A stretch of DNA of 64,000 nucleotides from Amorphophallus konjac. Lineage: Eukaryota; Streptophyta; Magnoliopsida; Alismatales; Araceae. Below, in pieces: positions 22,390 through 33,120 of the stretch. The stretch's first letter is position 1; the number at the start of each line of letters is the position of its first letter. Made by a program: the position numbers and the translations under genes. The notes under the pieces were generated by a model. The model had not been told where the DNA came from. It was given only the letters and a program-made list of their open reading frames with translations, and did no database searches. The DNA lies in assembly GCA_022559845.1 (NCBI GenBank), contig CM040117.1:15462856-15526855 (forward strand), read 5' to 3'.

Positions 22390-24544
22390 ATGTGGTCCAA
22401 CGGCCAGGGTAATTCTGGATCTACTGGTCCTCGATGCTTCATGGCTGAGGGACAGTCTATAAGCCGCCCTCCTTTTTTTGATGGTAATAACTATTTCTAC
22501 TAGAAAAATAGGATGGAGGTGTTTAAGAGAGCACAGAGCCACAAGCTCTGGAGAGTGATCACCATAGGGCCTTATGATCTTCCCCCGAATGAAGATGCGT
22601 GGACGGAGGATCACGTCAAACTTTCAACCATCAACTGGTCGGCCCTGAACATCATTCAGTGTGCGATTCACCCTGATGAATATGCCCGGATCTCAGCCTG
22701 TAAAACTGCCAAGAAGATGTGGGATGAATTGGAGCTAATCTACGAAGGTACATTACAAGTGAAGGCCACTAAGGTAAATATGCTGACCTCTGAATATGTT
22801 CTGTTCAAAATGAAATCTGAGGAGACGATCACTAAAATGTATGCTAGGTTGTCATTAATTACTAATAGTCTGATTGGGCTTGGGAAACAAGTTTAAGAAG
22901 GGGACATTGTCAGGAAAATTCTTAGGTCGCTATCCCCCGCTTGGCACACTGAGGCCATAGTGATAGAAGAGTCTAGGGATCTGTCGAAAATGACAGTCAC
23001 TGAACTGATAGGATCCCTAATGACCTACAAAATGAACTTTAAATGGAATGGTGAAGGAAGTGAGAAGAAGGGTAAGAACATTGCCCTCAAGGTGTCTAGC
23101 AGTAAAGGTAGCAGCAGCAGCGGTAGTAGTAGTGGGGAGTCTGACGATTTGTCAGACCTTGATCAAGAGGAGCAAGCTATGCTCACTCGATAATTTTGCA
23201 AATTTCTGAGAACGAAGGGAAAAACTTTTAGAAGGAAAGGGTCGTATCCCTCTGGTAAGAAGTTTGATTTTAACAATGAGAAAAATAGGAGCACTAAGAA
23301 GATTATATGTTATCACTGCAGGAAGACATGACATATAAAAGGTGAATGTCCTGATCTCCAGAAGAAGGCCTCCAAGGTGCAGAAGAAGAAATCTCAAGCT
23401 ATGGTCTGCACGTGGAGTGATGAGAAGGAAGACCCAGAGGCTAGCTCTTCAGAGGAAGATGAAGAAGGAATATGCCTCATGGCCAAAAGCGATGAAGAGG
23501 TAACCAATATTTTTGAGAACTTTACAATTGATGATTGGGAAGATTCCTATGCCGAGCTGCTAGCTAAGTTTAACGCTTTGAGTAAAGAGCATAGGATGGT
23601 TAAGAGAAAACTGAATGCTGTCACTGAAGAACAGATCCAAACTAACCAGGAAAATCTGAAGTTCAAGGAAGAATTAGAAGAGATGAACTCTCTTAGAAAA
23701 GAAAGTGAAGACCTTAAGTCTGAAAGTCAGGAAATACAAAAACAACTTGATGAACTTAAGTCAAAACTTCAAGAGAGTCGAAGTGAAAACAGCTTAATTA
23801 CTGAAAAATATGAAGCTGTTAGGAAGGTCAATTCTGAATTTCAAGAAAAGTGTGAAAAATTGCAGAAGGAGCTGGAAGATAAACAGAGAACTCTTGAAAA
23901 ATTTCTTCAAGGAAAGACGAACTTAGACACCATGTTAGGTACAAGGGTTACTTTTAACAGAGAGGGTTTAGGTTTCAATCCAACACACAAAAGACCCTTT
24001 GAATTCAAAACTACAACATTCTGTCCAGAAAAGGGAAAAAGAGAAAATATACACACCATCAAGTTCTAGTCATGATCAGAATGTCCAGCAAACTGAAGAT
24101 AATTCAACAAACCATGCCCAACAACACTCCAAAACTGTTAAGAAATCAACCAGACAAGCTTTCATGTCCATCAACCAGAACAAGAGTGTTAACAGAAACA
24201 GGCAAATGACCCACAATAGAAATTCAAACTTCAATAAGAACATATGTCAGTACAGAAGATATTGGGGAAATCATGCTCATCCTCAGGGATTCTTTAATGA
24301 GTATACTTTTCCTAGACAGTCTGGGTACAGTAGATACCCGAGGAATGAACAGTCCACCAACAGGAACATGTTCAATATCAATAAATCAAGTGGACGGAAC
24401 TTGAGTCATAACTTCAACAAAACTGCAAATAGAGTGCAAACGAAAAATACCTTGAGACAGGTCTGGATTCCAAAGTGTTTGCTTAGAGAGTTGAATAATG
24501 TTTTTGGACCCAATCTATCCTTGGTTCCAAACCACTTTGCTTAA
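22390..24544 (+). pseudogene. gag: gag of Sirevirus C, with stops and a frameshift
   Basis: From ATG 22390 one frame runs to 24069 with stops at 22501 (TAG, where Trp is expected), 22894, 23191 and 23329. It shows a copia gag (UBN2) domain: PPFFDGNNYFY, LWRVITIGPY, CKTAKKMWDELELIYEG. A basic/Ser-rich linker leads to a first CCHC knuckle (CYHCRKT.HIKGEC) whose middle carries the 23329 TGA stop. An acidic segment (SSSEEDEEGICLMAKSDEE) and a coiled coil of ~150 residues follow. Coding then shifts frame near 24050 to 23999-24544, Asn/Gln rich, with a degraded second knuckle and the usual end VWIPK. Gag forms the virus-like particle. The long coiled coil is a Sirevirus trait. Confidence 0.88.
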
Positions 24545-24552
24545 TTTACTCT

Positions 24553-26366
24553 ATGCAGGTTAGCCTAGCAGCCGAGAACAACAAGTGGTATCTAGATAGC
24601 GGCTGCTCCAAGCACATGACATGTGACCGATCCAAATTCAGCAAGCTGGAAATGAAGTTAGGGGGTCTGGTCAAATTCGGAGGAAAGAACAGAGGTAAAA
24701 TTGTTGGCATTGGAACAGTTGGTAAGTCCTCCACAAACTCCATTGAAAAAGTTCTTCTTGTGGAAGGTCTTCAACACAACCTGCTCAGCATTAGTCAGCT
24801 ATGTGACAAGGGTCACATAATTTTGTTTGATAACAACGCATGTAAAATTCTTGAAATAAATTCTGACAAAGTCATGTTTGAAGCTCATAGAGTCAATAAT
24901 GTATACATTGTTGATCTAAATGAAAAATTTGAAACTAATCTCTGTCTATCTGCTGATCTTGAGAATAATGCTTTTATGTGGCACCGACGTTTAGGTCATG
25001 CTAGCTTCTCCTCTTTGAATAAATTGGTTAAACATGATTTAGTTAGAGGATTGTCAAAAATCAAATTTTGTTCTATTTCAAAACCATGTGATGCATGTGC
25101 TGTAGGCAAACAGACCCGAAAATCATTCAAACACAGATCTGAGTCTCTGTTATCCAGACCAATGGAGCTTTTGCATATGGACCTCTTTGGTCCAACCAGG
25201 ACTCAGAGCCTGAATGGTAAAATATTCGGATATGTTATTGTAGATGATTTTACTAGATATTCTTGGTTATTTTTCTTGGCAAATAAAAATGATTCCTTTC
25301 AGAAGTTTGAACATCTTTTCAATAAAGTCAGACAAGAAGGAATTCATAGAATTCCCATGATTCAGTCTGACCATGGAGGCGAATTTGAAAATGCTACATT
25401 CTCTGAATTTTGTAATAAAGAGGGACTGACTCACAGATTTTCTTCTCCTAGGACTCCAGAGCAGAATGGTATAGTGGAGAGAAGAAACCGCACAATCATT
25501 GAGATGGCCAGAACCATATTGATGGAGAGTCAGCTACCTAGAAGATTTTGGGCAGAGGCAGCCAACACCCCTTGCTACACCATTAATAAAGCCTTGGTAA
25601 GACCCATCCATAAGAAAACACCTTATGAACTCCTGAAAGGTAAGAAGCCTGATGTTTCATACTTCAAAATCTTTGGTTCAAAATGTTTCATCCACAACAA
25701 CAATAAAAGAGACATAGACAAATTTGATGCAAGGAGTACTCCAGGAATCTTTCTAAGATACTCTGAAACAACTAGGGCATATAGGGTTTTCAAGTGCACA
25801 GATAAGACTGTAGAAGAAACACCTCACGTCATATTTGATGAAACAAACAATCTCACTAAGTTAGATAATGATGACATGTGCTCAAAAGAAGATGGAGAAT
25901 TCTTAGAGGACAAAGAGAATGAAGAAGCTAAACCACCTGAAGTATCAAGTACCTCCAACCAAGTAAGCTCAGCTGAAGCAGGTGAGTCTTTGACAAATCT
26001 GAAATTTTTGAAAGATCACCCAGTAGATAACATCATAGGCAACCTTGAAGCTCCACTTAGAACAAGGTCTCACTTTAGAAATGTTCATAATCAGGACCTA
26101 GCTACTTTGGTCTCACAGATTGAACCCAAATCAGTAGAAGAAGCTTTAAATGATCAATCATAGGTTAATGCTATGTGTGAGGAGTTAGGTCAATTTGAAA
26201 GAAATAATATTTGGGAGCTAGTTCCAAGACCAGAAAATACAAATGTCATAGGAACTAAGTGAGTTTTTAAGAATAAAATGAATGAGGATGGAATTATTTT
26301 GAGAAATAAAGCCAGACTAGTAGCCAAGGGCTACTGTCAGGAATTTGGAGTTGATTTTGATGAGTC
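24553..26366 (+). pseudogene. pol: pol of Sirevirus C, part 1: protease, integrase and start of reverse transcriptase
   Basis: Protease active site is in WYLDSGCSKHMTC near the start. The integrase zinc domain follows (HRRLGH ... CDACAVGKQTRKSF), then the DDE core: MDLFGP (D), IQSDHGGEFEN (D), and TPEQNGIVERRNR (E). The integrase C-terminal marker reads RYSETTRAYRVF, where a Gly is usual at the first position. After a variable acidic linker the frame meets TAG at 26161 and TGA at 26260, both where Trp is normal. Reverse transcriptase begins (NKARLVAKGYCQEFGVDFDE). At 26366 it is cut by D; the rest resumes at 37981 after the GAGTC duplication. Confidence 0.92.
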
Positions 26367-28303
26367 TGTAGACACGCCAAAATTGACGTTATTGTGAGTA
26401 CATCTCGTATTACCTCGTAATGTCCCAATTTAACCCTCAAATTAACTTTATTTGAGTGGTTTTTCACACTTTTCTTGGATTTCTCCCTTTTCTTATTTTC
26501 TCTATTTTTCTAGATTTTTTTGAGTATTTTTCTCTATTTTTTTTGAATTTTTCAGAATTAACGGCGTAAGGGAGGGCGTCATTTATTTTTAAGAAAATTT
26601 AAGAAAATAAAAAGGAAAATGACGCCTCTTTGAAGAGGCGTCCATTACATTCATTTTTCCATTTTCTAGATTTTTCTGAGTTTTTTCAATTTTTTTAATG
26701 AATTGATGACATGAAAAGGGGCGTTGTTTTGGTTTTAAATTAAATAAAAATTGAAAAATGGGAAATGACGACATTCCAAATGTCGTCAATTTCAAATTGA
26801 AATATTTTAATATTATTTCTAGCCCTCTTTCAGGGGTGATTCGGTGGCCTTCCAGATGTCAGAAAAATACGGAAAAATAGTAATTGGAATCAGCACAGTT
26901 AGATACACGTCCACCTAAAAAATGAGAAAATAATAATGAGAAATGAAAAATGGCCCTGTTTTACTTATTTTGAAATAACGTCCCTCACTCGGGCGTCAAT
27001 TCAATTGACGCCCGAATGCGCGGTCGTCATTTCCTTTTGGCTTTTTATTATTTTGATTCACGACACTGTGCAAGTCGTCATTTTCAATTAACGCCCCTGG
27101 TCAGGTCGTCATTTCCATTGTTATATTTTGATATTTCAAATCCGCCCGAAATTCGTATTAAATTCTAAATAGCGCCCCTGTCAAAGTCGTCAATTCTTTT
27201 CAAATTTCAAAAAGTCCGTATCTGTCTCGAAATGCCTCCAAAATGACGACGCCTCCGCGGGCGTTATTTTAAGAAGCGACCATCTGTCTGGTCGTCAATT
27301 CTTGTTCAATTTCGAACTCCGACAGAACCTCCTTCTTTCCCCATTTTGAGCCCCTTTTCACTTGGGAAAGGACTCCTAAGGCTTTCTAATATTGAGGGGA
27401 CACTTGTCTAATGAATATCTCCCTCCAAATCTCACTAAAACATGTTTTCCTAATTTCCCTTGGAATTAACTCCGAATTTTAGCCCTATAAATAGGACCCC
27501 TCTCTCCCTTGTGTAGAGGGCATCAATATCAATTCAAGAGGAGGTGCTGTTGGACCAAAGGCTCAAGGAGAAGGCTCCCATGCACCTAAAAGCTTCATCC
27601 ATGGAGTTCTTCTTCCTCTATTGAAGATTTGAAGCCTCTACATCCATGAAGCCTCTACATCCTCTTCTTCCTCCCTTGAAGATCTTGAAGCCAATTGGAG
27701 AAAATCACTAAGCTTTCCCCCTATCTCTTATTTTACTTTAGTTAATTGCATGCATCATTATTCCATCTCTTCATTTTATTTCTCTTTATCTCAATATTGA
27801 GATCTCCACATTGTGCACTCTAGCACACCCCCCTTTTTGTGCAACACTTGCACACTTCTATTTTCATAACATCATACTTTCATTCTCACCCTTTGCATAG
27901 GGGTTTAAGGGCCAACACCCAACAAGGTGTGTTCTTATACATACTTTTCATGCTCATCTTTATTATGAATTTGATGCTACACTCACCTTGGTTCTAATCC
28001 ATATTCTTTTATTGGTTGTTGTCTTTGATCTTTGCAAGGGTAATCAATAAGAGGAACTCTCTTCATCGACCGGCCGATCGGAAGAGAAAGGTGCACTCAC
28101 AATCCCCCGCATCCTTTTAAGATATTTTTCACGATCCCTCCATATTATTATTGTTTATATCCTTTGAGGCCCTCGCGTCTCTGGTGATCACACATTCCCC
28201 TTAGCATCCTCGCATGCTCCCCTTTTCTCCTTTATCTTCATTCTTTCTTTTTCCTTTTAATTATTCTTAGTTTTCCCTTAAGTGGATTTCTTAGAATCTA
28301 CAA
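26367..28303 (+). mobile_element. 5' LTR of D
   Basis: About 1.94 kb, highly similar to 36053-37980. Between 26560 and 27300 it has many short GGCGTC/GACGCC dyads, including a 25-nt palindrome at 26990-27014 (arms CGGGCGTCAATT) around one central base. TATA box tataaata at 27486-27493. Relative to the 3' LTR it keeps about 18 nt near 26780 that the other has lost. The end is C/T-rich. Confidence 0.92.
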
Positions 28304-28325
28304 ATTGGCGATCACGGTGGGACCC
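28304..28325 (+). other. Primer-binding site of D
   Basis: aattggcgatcacggtggga follows the LTR end. TTGGCGA-CACGGTGGG-type sites are what I associate with Tat/Ogre elements and tRNA-Arg; the exact tRNA is not verified. Confidence 0.55.
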
Positions 28326-28334
28326 CCTTTGTTT

Positions 28335-28650
28335 TTAGTTTGATTACCCCTCCCATTGGCACCCTCGCGTGCCCCTCCTTTGGTACCCTCGTGTACCACT
28401 CCCATTGACACCCTCGCGTGTCCCTCCTTTGGTACCTTCGCGTACCCCTCCCTTGTGCTCCACGTAGCACACTCCCTTTGGTACCCTCGCGTACCCCTCC
28501 ATTGTGCTCCACGCAGCACACTCCCTTTGGCACCCTCGCATGCCCCTCCTATTGGCACCCTCGCGTGCCCCTCTTTTGGTACCCTCGCGTACCCCTCCAC
28601 TGTGCTCCAAGTAGCACCCTCCCCTTGTGCACCATGTGCACGCCTCCCAT
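28335..28650 (+). repeat. CCCTCGCGTACCCCTCC tandem array in D leader
   Basis: About ten units of 25-36 nt just after the primer site, alternating ttggtaccctcgcgtacccctcc with ttggcaccctcgcgtgcccctcc and tgtgctccacgtagcac variants. GTAC and GTGC versions are small palindromes. The array is in the untranslated leader. Confidence 0.8.
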
Positions 28651-28734
28651 TGATTAGCCAAATTTTGACTATCTTTGTTTAGTGAGAAAATTTGATTTCT
28701 GTCAGTCACCAGGGGTTTCGGTTCTCTGAACTGA

Positions 28735-29300
28735 ATAGCGCCCTCCCCGCTGCCGTCATTTCTTCATACAACGACCGCGGACAGAGACGCTGTGTCAATC
28801 ATTTTTCTGCATTTTTGTCATTTTTATAATTCACACCCCTTACAGAGGCGTCACTTCATCATTCAACGCCTTGCATCAAGGCGTCATTTTCGTTGATTAC
28901 TATCGATTTGTCCTTTACCTGATCACTGTTCACTGTGTTTTAACGCCCCTTCTGAGAGGCGTCGTTTCTTTATTTAACGCCTCACATCAAGGCGTCTTTT
29001 TTCTTCTCTCTGTTACTTACTGCACGATTTGACGCCTTTCACAGAAGCGTCTTTCACTGATTCAGCGCCTTATCGCAAGGCGTCATTTTATTATCATCAT
29101 TTTTATTTATACTGCGAGCACTGTTCACTGCCATTTGACGCCCCTTCGCAGAGGCATTTTTCACAGGTACAGCGCCTCACTCCAAGGCGCCATTTTATTT
29201 TCATTGCTCCCTGTTTGCACTGTTCACAACGATTAGCGACTGCGACGCAGACGCTGTTTATTAATATAGCGACCTTGTCTGGGTCGTCATTTTGTTCTGT
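28735..29300 (+). repeat. AACGCC...GGCGTC dyads in D leader
   Basis: Repeats of (t)aacgcc(cctt..)..gaggcgtc(attt) with ~60-nt spacing: about seven pairs, each able to form a small GACGCC/GGCGTC hairpin. The same motif fills the LTR at 26560-27300, so LTR and leader share one repeat theme. No coding sequence is evident. From 29300 to 29784 is leader sequence with no feature I recognise. Confidence 0.65.
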
Positions 29301-29784
29301 GCCCACAAAACTACTGTTTGTTGGTGTTTATTTGTATGATCTATTTTGATATCACCTGCTTGATATTGCCTGCTTGCATTCATCTTTGCATTTGGTTTGG
29401 GAGACCTCCTCTCCCCACACTTTTTAGGAGTCACACACCCTCTTGGTGAAGGAAGGACCCTCCTTTGAGCATTCCGTCTCATTGGACCGGAAATTCCTAA
29501 ACCAAGCCTCCGTAAGTCCCCGCACCCGTGGATTCCCTCACGGACGCCGGGTAGGTTGTACCTTTGAAGTCCTGGGTTTAGTTGGCCTATGCATGGTGAG
29601 AGAGTGTTCTTAGTTGGCATCGAAGTGAACTTACATTGAAACTAGGTTCCTCCCTTGTGTGAATCACTCCGACGTTTATTAAAAGTCATTAATTCACCAA
29701 GGTTCAAATAAATAAAAATCAACGGTAACCATTCCAACTCGTGTGCTTCTTTGCAAATTGTTTTGCTTGAACTTTGATTGCATA

Positions 29785-32700
29785 ATGGCTTACCTTGATA
29801 GACAAAATAACATGTTTAATCTTAATTATGTTCATAAGGATGCACAACCTAGCACATCCTATACTCCTCAATTTCAACCTGTTCATCATAATTCTCACCA
29901 AAATCATTCTAGGGGACCACGCCCTCATTCTTATGGTGTTGCCCGACCCATGGGCAATGTCCAATCTCATGGTCCCTTGCCTCAATCGCGGGCCACTATT
30001 CCTTCGGGATCGTCTCCTCCCAACGACGAGAAGGTCTCTCAATTCATCCGTGCATTAGATCATCTCACCCCTCAACAAATCCAAGCCCTTAAGGCTATTG
30101 TTGAGGGCACATCCTCTCCTCATCCTCCTCCGTCCACACCTACTCCAATTCGGGTGGCCCATCACCTGTCTCCTTCATCCACACCTACTCCTATTAGAGT
30201 GGCCCATCACCCGCCTCCTTCTATTTCTCATCCTTCACGGCCCCAAGGTCCATTTATTCCTTGTAATCCGGCCCGTCCGGGTCCTTTAGCGGGTCGTCCT
30301 ATTAACCCTCCTCCACGGCCGTCATATCAAGCCACCCCTCCAAGGCAATCATGCCAACCTTCCAATGTTCATGTTACACCCCTCCAGTAAAGTATCTTTG
30401 ATAGAATTGCTTCCATGGAGGAACAACTTAAGAGGCTCACCAGCCCGCGGCCCGCTCCTCCTCCATCTCAAGTCAATCCTCTTCACGATTTCATGAATAA
30501 CATCGCTAAGTTAGAAAAAGATTAGAAGGAGATAAGAGAGAATGGCATCAATAACACGTGTGAGCACGATAACAAAAATCAAGTGGACGTCGTTCACCCT
30601 CCACTCATCCACCATGCTCATTTATCTGGCCCTCCGTCTCCACCTTCGCATTTACCTCCACAGAATTTTCCACAATATCATGACCATCTGCCTCCACTTT
30701 CACATGATCCTCCACAAAATCCTCCACCACCTATTATTATGCCTCCACCACGGTGTCCACTTGATGTTTTTGAAGATTTGGAGACGGCACGAAATGTTGA
30801 AATTCCACAGGCACCCCTTTCAAGTTTCCTTTGTTTCCCACTCCCTCCATTGCCACCCGATGAACCCCTTGCTCAGGATGAAGCCACTATCCCTAACCCC
30901 ATTTATGAGACCAATTGGTGCTATGATGATGGGTCGATACTCCAGTCACCCACACCGGTGCATCATGCGCCTTCCCCTGTACCTAATACTTCTCGCATCA
31001 TCCGACGCTTCCTACGCACCAAACCCTCTCCTTTTACACCTTCGACCTCTACTCCATCGGCCTCTGCCGAACCTCCACTAATCTCCACTCCACTAACTCC
31101 CGCCAAGCCATCTAAGCTTATCTCCACTCCACCGGCCTCCGCCGAGCCTTCCACTAAACCTCCACCCAATCCGCCATTAGCCTCTACCCCATCGGCTTCC
31201 ACCAAGCCCACCATCGAACCTTCCCCAATTAACCTTCCATCACCGCCACCTCGGCCCTCCATTATCCCTTTAACCCCAAAACCCACTTTGCATGTTCCTT
31301 CATCTATCCATTCACCCTTACCCATGGCTAGTCCTGAGCAGGATCCACCCTTTTTTGCACTCGAGCCAACCCAGACTACTTCTGGGCAAAGGGAGAAGCT
31401 CGACGTGTTTGAACCTCTGTTTTCACTCACCCTTTCTCCAACACCTTCCATTACACCTCCACCATCCATGGAGCCTTCCGCCTTTGCTTCCTCTACCACT
31501 CAGAATAGGAGTGCTTCTGCAAGTACTTGTGTCGAAGATGGTCAAGAGCCGGGCAAGAAGGATTTGGCCACGGCCATGCTATTCAAGATGCAAGAATTTA
31601 TCTGTCGGATGCCGATCCGTGTTGTCGTGCCGAGCATGGTTGAAGAGGCCGAGTCCCCGCCACTGCTCGCCAGAAGAGAATGCCAAGCGTTAATGCCGCC
31701 CAAGGGCCGGGCAGGGCACCCCTTGTTCCAACTTTCAAATCTTGAACCTTTTTTTCCATACAAGGGGCGAACGCCCATCTTGATCAATATTCTTTATATG
31801 TTACAATCCCTGGACAACACGATGCTTCCTATCTCAACTTTCCAACTCTCTCACACTGTTGTTCTTCACTCTCCAAGGGAGTTGTCATTTACTATTGAAG
31901 TTTCGTCATGGGCTTGTACTTTATCCATTGGGCCTATTGACTATACACTTTCACTGCTATGGAGGGGCAGTTATCCTCATACCAAGGGGCCGTCCTCCAT
32001 CCTCTCCATCTTTTACTCAACTCCACCCTCATTTATCATCAATTCTTCATGGGCCACTCTGGGGGTAAGAAGGAGGATATCATCTTCTCGCCCTTCATAT
32101 TCTTTGCATCTCATGTATTCTGTTGCATCCATGTCTTCATCGCATCCATTTTGTTGCATTCGCACGCATTTGCATTCCTTTTTTTCGGGGTTTCTAGACC
32201 CGTATTTTCCCCATCTTCCGGAACCTCCGGATCTTCCACATTCCCCATCTTGTTCATCTTCATCCTTGGGTCTCCTTACACTTCCTAGGCATTGCACACC
32301 CTCCAATCTTCTCTCAGGGCATCACATCCCTTTCCAGCTCTTGCATCCAGACTCCTCAGATTTCTCTCTTGTTCTTCTGGGGCATCGCACCCCATGGTGT
32401 TTCATTCCTCCGGAACCTCCGGACTTTCTTCCAGGGCATCGCGCCCTTTTCTATCTTCCTCCTCCGGAACCTCCGGATCCTTCATCCTCTTCTAGTCCAC
32501 TCCCGCCAGGGCATCGCATCCTTCCAAGTTTCTCCTCCCTAATTCTCCCGGGGCATCGCGTCCCCTTTCCTGCTATTTTCATGGAACCTCCAGATATTTT
32601 ATCCCTCCTTTTAGGGCATGATGCCCTTTCTAATTCTACTCCTCCAGAACCTCCGAACTTTCACCCAGGGCATCGCACCCTTTTTATCTTCTTCCTCCGG

Positions 32701-32832
32701 AACCTCCGGATCCTTCATCCCTCTCTCTATCCCTTGGGCATTGCGCCCCTTTCCATCTTCTTCCTCCAGAACCCCCAGATCTTGCTCTTTGGGCATCGTG
32801 CCCCTGCACACCCTCACGTCCGGATCTTGTAG
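29785..32832 (+). pseudogene. Proline-rich ORF of element D, two in-frame stops
   Basis: A single frame runs from ATG 29785 to 32832, interrupted only by TAA 30388 and TAG 30523. The first part (MAYLDRQNNMFNLNYVHKD) is Gln/His/Pro rich with a short helical patch (VSQFIRALDHLTPQQIQALKAIVE). The middle (to about 31500) is very rich in Pro, Ser, Thr with repeats such as STPTPIRVAHH and PSASAEP. Next comes a non-repetitive, mixed stretch (ATAMLFKMQEFICRMPIRVV ... FFPYKGRTPILINI). Beyond ~32200 the frame crosses a tandem array, and its translation is probably not meaningful. I recognise no domain. Tat/Ogre elements can carry an extra ORF1 before gag, so this could be a relative of that, but this is only a guess. 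Confidence 0.4.
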
Positions 32833-33120
32833 GCTTCCCACTGATTCTCCCTAGGCATCGCGTCCCATGGTATCTTCCCCCTCCGGAACCTCCGGACCCT
32901 CCTGACCCTTTTCATCCACTCTTCCCGGGGCACCGCGCCCCTCGGCATTTTCCTCCTCCGGAAGCTCCGGACCCTCCATCTTTCTTCCGGTTTGTCTTAT
33001 TACTCTTCCAGGACATCGCGTTCTTCATTTTCTTCATCCTTTTCCATCATCTTTTTCCATATCTCTTCCGAGGGCACCGTGTCCCTCGATATTTTATCCC
33101 TCTAGAGCCTCCGGATTCTC
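32200..33120 (+). repeat. GGGCATCGCGCCC / TCCGGAACCTCCGGA array in D
   Basis: About thirteen units of 50-80 nt. Each has a box like GGGCATCGCGCCC (self-complementary GGGC/GCCC ends; variants GGGGCACCGCGCCCC, AGGGCATGATGCCC), a C/T-rich spacer, and a box CCTCCGGAACCTCCGGA made of two TCCGGA palindromes. Several boxes changed in both halves at once. Confidence 0.75.

Noticed and set aside
28335..28650. Short direct repeats as CRISPR or satellite
   Set aside because: They lie in the leader of element D right after the primer site; an element-internal tandem array explains them.
30963..31499. 178-codon minus-strand Gly/Glu-rich ORF
   Set aside because: It is the reverse-strand shadow of the Pro-rich ORF of D; composition alone opens the frame.
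32200..32832. C-terminal third of the 749-codon frame in D as real protein
   Set aside because: The frame runs through a tandem DNA array; other frames are also open there, so openness is not evidence of coding.
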